Below are positions 47,343 to 49,283 of a DNA stretch of 49,283 nucleotides, in pieces. Source of the stretch: an uncultured Lachnospiraceae bacterium (GTDB lineage Bacteria > Bacillota > Clostridia > Lachnospirales > Lachnospiraceae). Position numbers and translations under genes: made by a program. Under the pieces are notes generated by a model. That model saw only the letters and a list, made by a program, of their open reading frames with translations. It made no database searches and was not told the DNA's origin. Location: positions 37,992-87,274 of the forward strand of contig CAJOIL010000001.1 in NCBI GenBank assembly GCA_905234525.1, written 5' to 3'. Numbering within the stretch: the stretch's first letter is position 1; each line of letters begins with the position of its first letter.

Positions 47343-48161
47343 ATGAATACAATGATTGAAAAACAGGATGTAGGTATAATCCGTCCATCTCAATTACAGG
47401 ATTGGCTTACTTCACACGGAATAATAACTGTAACAACAGAAGAATGTGCACATCTCTTAGGTGTTCCTATTCGAGATGTTTCTCAAAGATTAGTAAGACT
47501 TCGATCAAAGGGTGAATTGGTTTCTGGTGCTAGAGGTCTATGGATAGCTGTACCATCAGAGTTTAGAGAGATGGGAGCACCTGAACCAATGCGGTATATT
47601 CATAATCTTATGAGGTTTTACGATGATGAATACTGTGTAGGGTGGCTTTCTGCCGCTGCAATTCATGGTGCAAGTCATCAGGCTTCACAGGTGTTTCAGG
47701 TGGCAGTTGCTAAAACGTTACGAAACAGAAGAATAGGAAGAAGTGAATTGCAATTCTATAATAGGTCGTATGCATCACTTATCTCAAAAAAGAGAATTAC
47801 TCTTGCTAGTGGTTCGGCTTATGTAAGTTCTATTGGTACGACTATGCTTATGGTTGCAGCTAATCCAGAGAATTGTGGCGGGATTGATAATGCGGCTACA
47901 GTTATTTGCGAGCTAGCAGATAATCAAACGGATTATATTAATGAAGTTTTAACGGATGCACATTTTTTTTCTAGAGCAGCTATAAACAGGCTTGGGTGGA
48001 TACTTGATTATTGTGCAGAAGTACCTTGCTTAGAAGATTTGGAGAAATATTGTACTTTGTCAACGGAGCCCACAATGCTTTCACCTGGTGGAAGTCGTAT
48101 GGGTAAAGTTAATAAAAGATGGAATGTGATAGAGAATAGGAGGATTGAAGCAGACGTATGA
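47343..48161 (+). CDS. abiEi: type IV toxin-antitoxin system antitoxin AbiEi
   Basis: Winged-helix N-terminus VTTEECAHLLGVPIRDVSQRLVRLRSKGELVSGARGLWIAVP; YCVGWLSAAAIHGASHQASQVFQVAV; overlaps abiEii by 4 nt. Confidence 0.9.
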   Translation: MNTMIEKQDVGIIRPSQLQDWLTSHGIITVTTEECAHLLGVPIRDVSQRLVRLRSKGELVSGARGLWIAVPSEFREMGAPEPMRYIHNLMRFYDDEYCVGWLSAAAIHGASHQASQVFQVAVAKTLRNRRIGRSELQFYNRSYASLISKKRITLASGSAYVSSIGTTMLMVAANPENCGGIDNAATVICELADNQTDYINEVLTDAHFFSRAAINRLGWILDYCAEVPCLEDLEKYCTLSTEPTMLSPGGSRMGKVNKRWNVIENRRIEADV

Positions 48162-48934
48162 TTCCACGAGAAGATATTATTGCTTGGGGTGTTAGTCATC
48201 CTTGGCCAGAGTATGATCAGATAGAACAGGATTTGCTCTTGTCACAAGCTATATGTGAAATTGCAAAAGATGAGTTGCTTGGTAATGAATTATCACTAAG
48301 AGGCGGTACAGCTTTTCATAAATTATTTATGAAGACACCATATAGATATAGCGAAGATTTGGATTATGTGCGTTCATCTGAAGGTGGAATAGGTGATATA
48401 ATTGATAGGTTGCGTGAAATTGGCGAAGAACTTGGATATGAAGTCAAAAGTAAAATAGGCAAATTCCCCAAAGTTATTTGGAAGTATACTTCGTCTAATG
48501 GTGTTCCATCGAAAATTAAAATAGAGATTAATACTTTTGAAAGGTCGCCTGCCATGGGTGTGTTTTTTGTAGAACATGAAGTTGATTCAGCGTATTACAG
48601 AGGGTTTGCAAAGGTTCGTACATTTCATAGGGAGGAGCTTGTTGCAACCAAAATAAGAGCTTTATATCAGAGGACAAAAGGTAGAGACCTATACGATATT
48701 TGGCTCGCTTTAACAGAACTTGATTTGTCTGTGGATAAGATATTAGAGGCATTTCCTGTCTATAGACCAGATAATATGACAGCAAAAAATAGTATTATTA
48801 ATCTACATGAAAAGCTTGAAGATAAGCAGTTTATAGGGGATATATCATACTTAATACGAAGTGATGCTCCAGATTATAGTGTGACAGAAGCAGGTGAGTA
48901 TATTGAAAGGGAATTATTATCAAAGATTCCATAA
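48158..48934 (+). CDS. abiEii: AbiEii/AbiGii-type nucleotidyltransferase toxin
   Basis: LSLRGGTAFHKLFMKTPYRYSEDLDYV; ELVATKIRALYQRTKGRDLYDIWL. Confidence 0.94.
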   Translation: MIPREDIIAWGVSHPWPEYDQIEQDLLLSQAICEIAKDELLGNELSLRGGTAFHKLFMKTPYRYSEDLDYVRSSEGGIGDIIDRLREIGEELGYEVKSKIGKFPKVIWKYTSSNGVPSKIKIEINTFERSPAMGVFFVEHEVDSAYYRGFAKVRTFHREELVATKIRALYQRTKGRDLYDIWLALTELDLSVDKILEAFPVYRPDNMTAKNSIINLHEKLEDKQFIGDISYLIRSDAPDYSVTEAGEYIERELLSKIP

Positions 48935-48995
48935 TTATTATGCTCCGATTATCAATGTATTTCCAATTGTTTTGCCCTGACTACTAAACACGAAT

Positions 48996-49063
48996 AAAAA
49001 TAAGAGATGTCAACCCCTTGCTGCGAAGCGGTGTAATGCAGGGTTTACATCTCTTATTTTTGT
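48996..49063. terminator. bidirectional Rho-independent terminator
   Basis: Perfect 15-bp AAAAATAAGAGATGT(48996-49010)/ACATCTCTTATTTTT(49047-49061), extended by AACCC/GGGTT; between convergent genes. Confidence 0.9.
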
Positions 49064-49097
49064 CGTAAAATATGCGAGGCAAAACGAGATGTATGAT

Positions 49098-49262
49098 CTA
49101 TTTAGTTCTTTTCTCATATTCCCTTATAGCTTGACGTATAAGATATAATACCTCTCCATTGATAGAGCGGCCTTCATATTCTGACATTTCTTTTAATTTC
49201 TTGTGTGTATTAGAATCAATTCTTAATCCTAAGTGTTTATCTTTATTGTTATCTTTACTCAT
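49098..49262 (-). CDS. 54-aa ribbon-helix-helix (Arc/CopG-like) protein, not in the supplied ORF track
   Basis: Reverse strand reads MSKDNNKDKHLGLRIDSNTHKKLKEMSEYEGRSINGEVLYLIRQAIREYEKRTK*; AGGAG upstream of ATG. Confidence 0.85.
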   Translation of the reverse strand: MSKDNNKDKHLGLRIDSNTHKKLKEMSEYEGRSINGEVLYLIRQAIREYEKRTK

Positions 49263-49283
49263 AGAACGACTCCTAATCTTAAA

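Noticed and set aside
47190-47393. Minus-strand 67-aa ORF as an intact gene
   Set aside because: Overlaps the abiEi start, no RBS or recognisable full domain; only kept as a weak integration-scar hint
1-49283. tRNA or rRNA genes
   Set aside because: No convincing T-arm/acceptor pattern or rRNA sequence seen by eye; tRNAscan would be needed to be certain

Overview
AT-rich Firmicutes chromosomal window; gene content and order suggest a motile Lachnospiraceae relative (inferred, no database search was run). Backbone: a small flagellar FliD_C-like protein, separate PurO-type IMP cyclohydrolase and AICAR formyltransferase genes, tmcAL (minus strand), mgtC-like, ackA, degV, purA, an ABC ATPase plus a GldF-GldG-like fusion. 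A long flagellar/chemotaxis run follows: motA-motB-fliL-fliM-fliY-cheY-fliO-fliP-fliQ-fliR-flhB-flhA-flhF-flhG-pilZ-cheB-cheA-cheW-cheC-cheD-orf-fliA-fapA-like-orfs. Then comes rpsB-tsf-[polysaccharide deacetylase-bactofilin]-pyrH-frr-uppS-cdsA-dxr-rseP. Accessory content: a solo DUF262/HNH (GmrSD-like) gene, an XRE + nucleotidyltransferase pair with tandem operators, and an AbiEi/AbiEii pair, followed by a 54-aa ribbon-helix-helix ORF missing from the supplied ORF track. Notable non-coding structure: a perfect 36-bp nested palindrome upstream of mgtC, a ~143-bp MITE-like foldable element, several two-tier intergenic hairpins, two promoter geometries that predict leaderless mRNAs (tmcAL, abiEi), and 27-nt in-frame repeats in two genes, one array ending in the next gene's Shine-Dalgarno. 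No tRNA, rRNA or CRISPR was seen. The strongest candidates for under-described biology are the DUF262 + XRE/NTase island and the palindrome/hairpin elements. All family calls are by eye.
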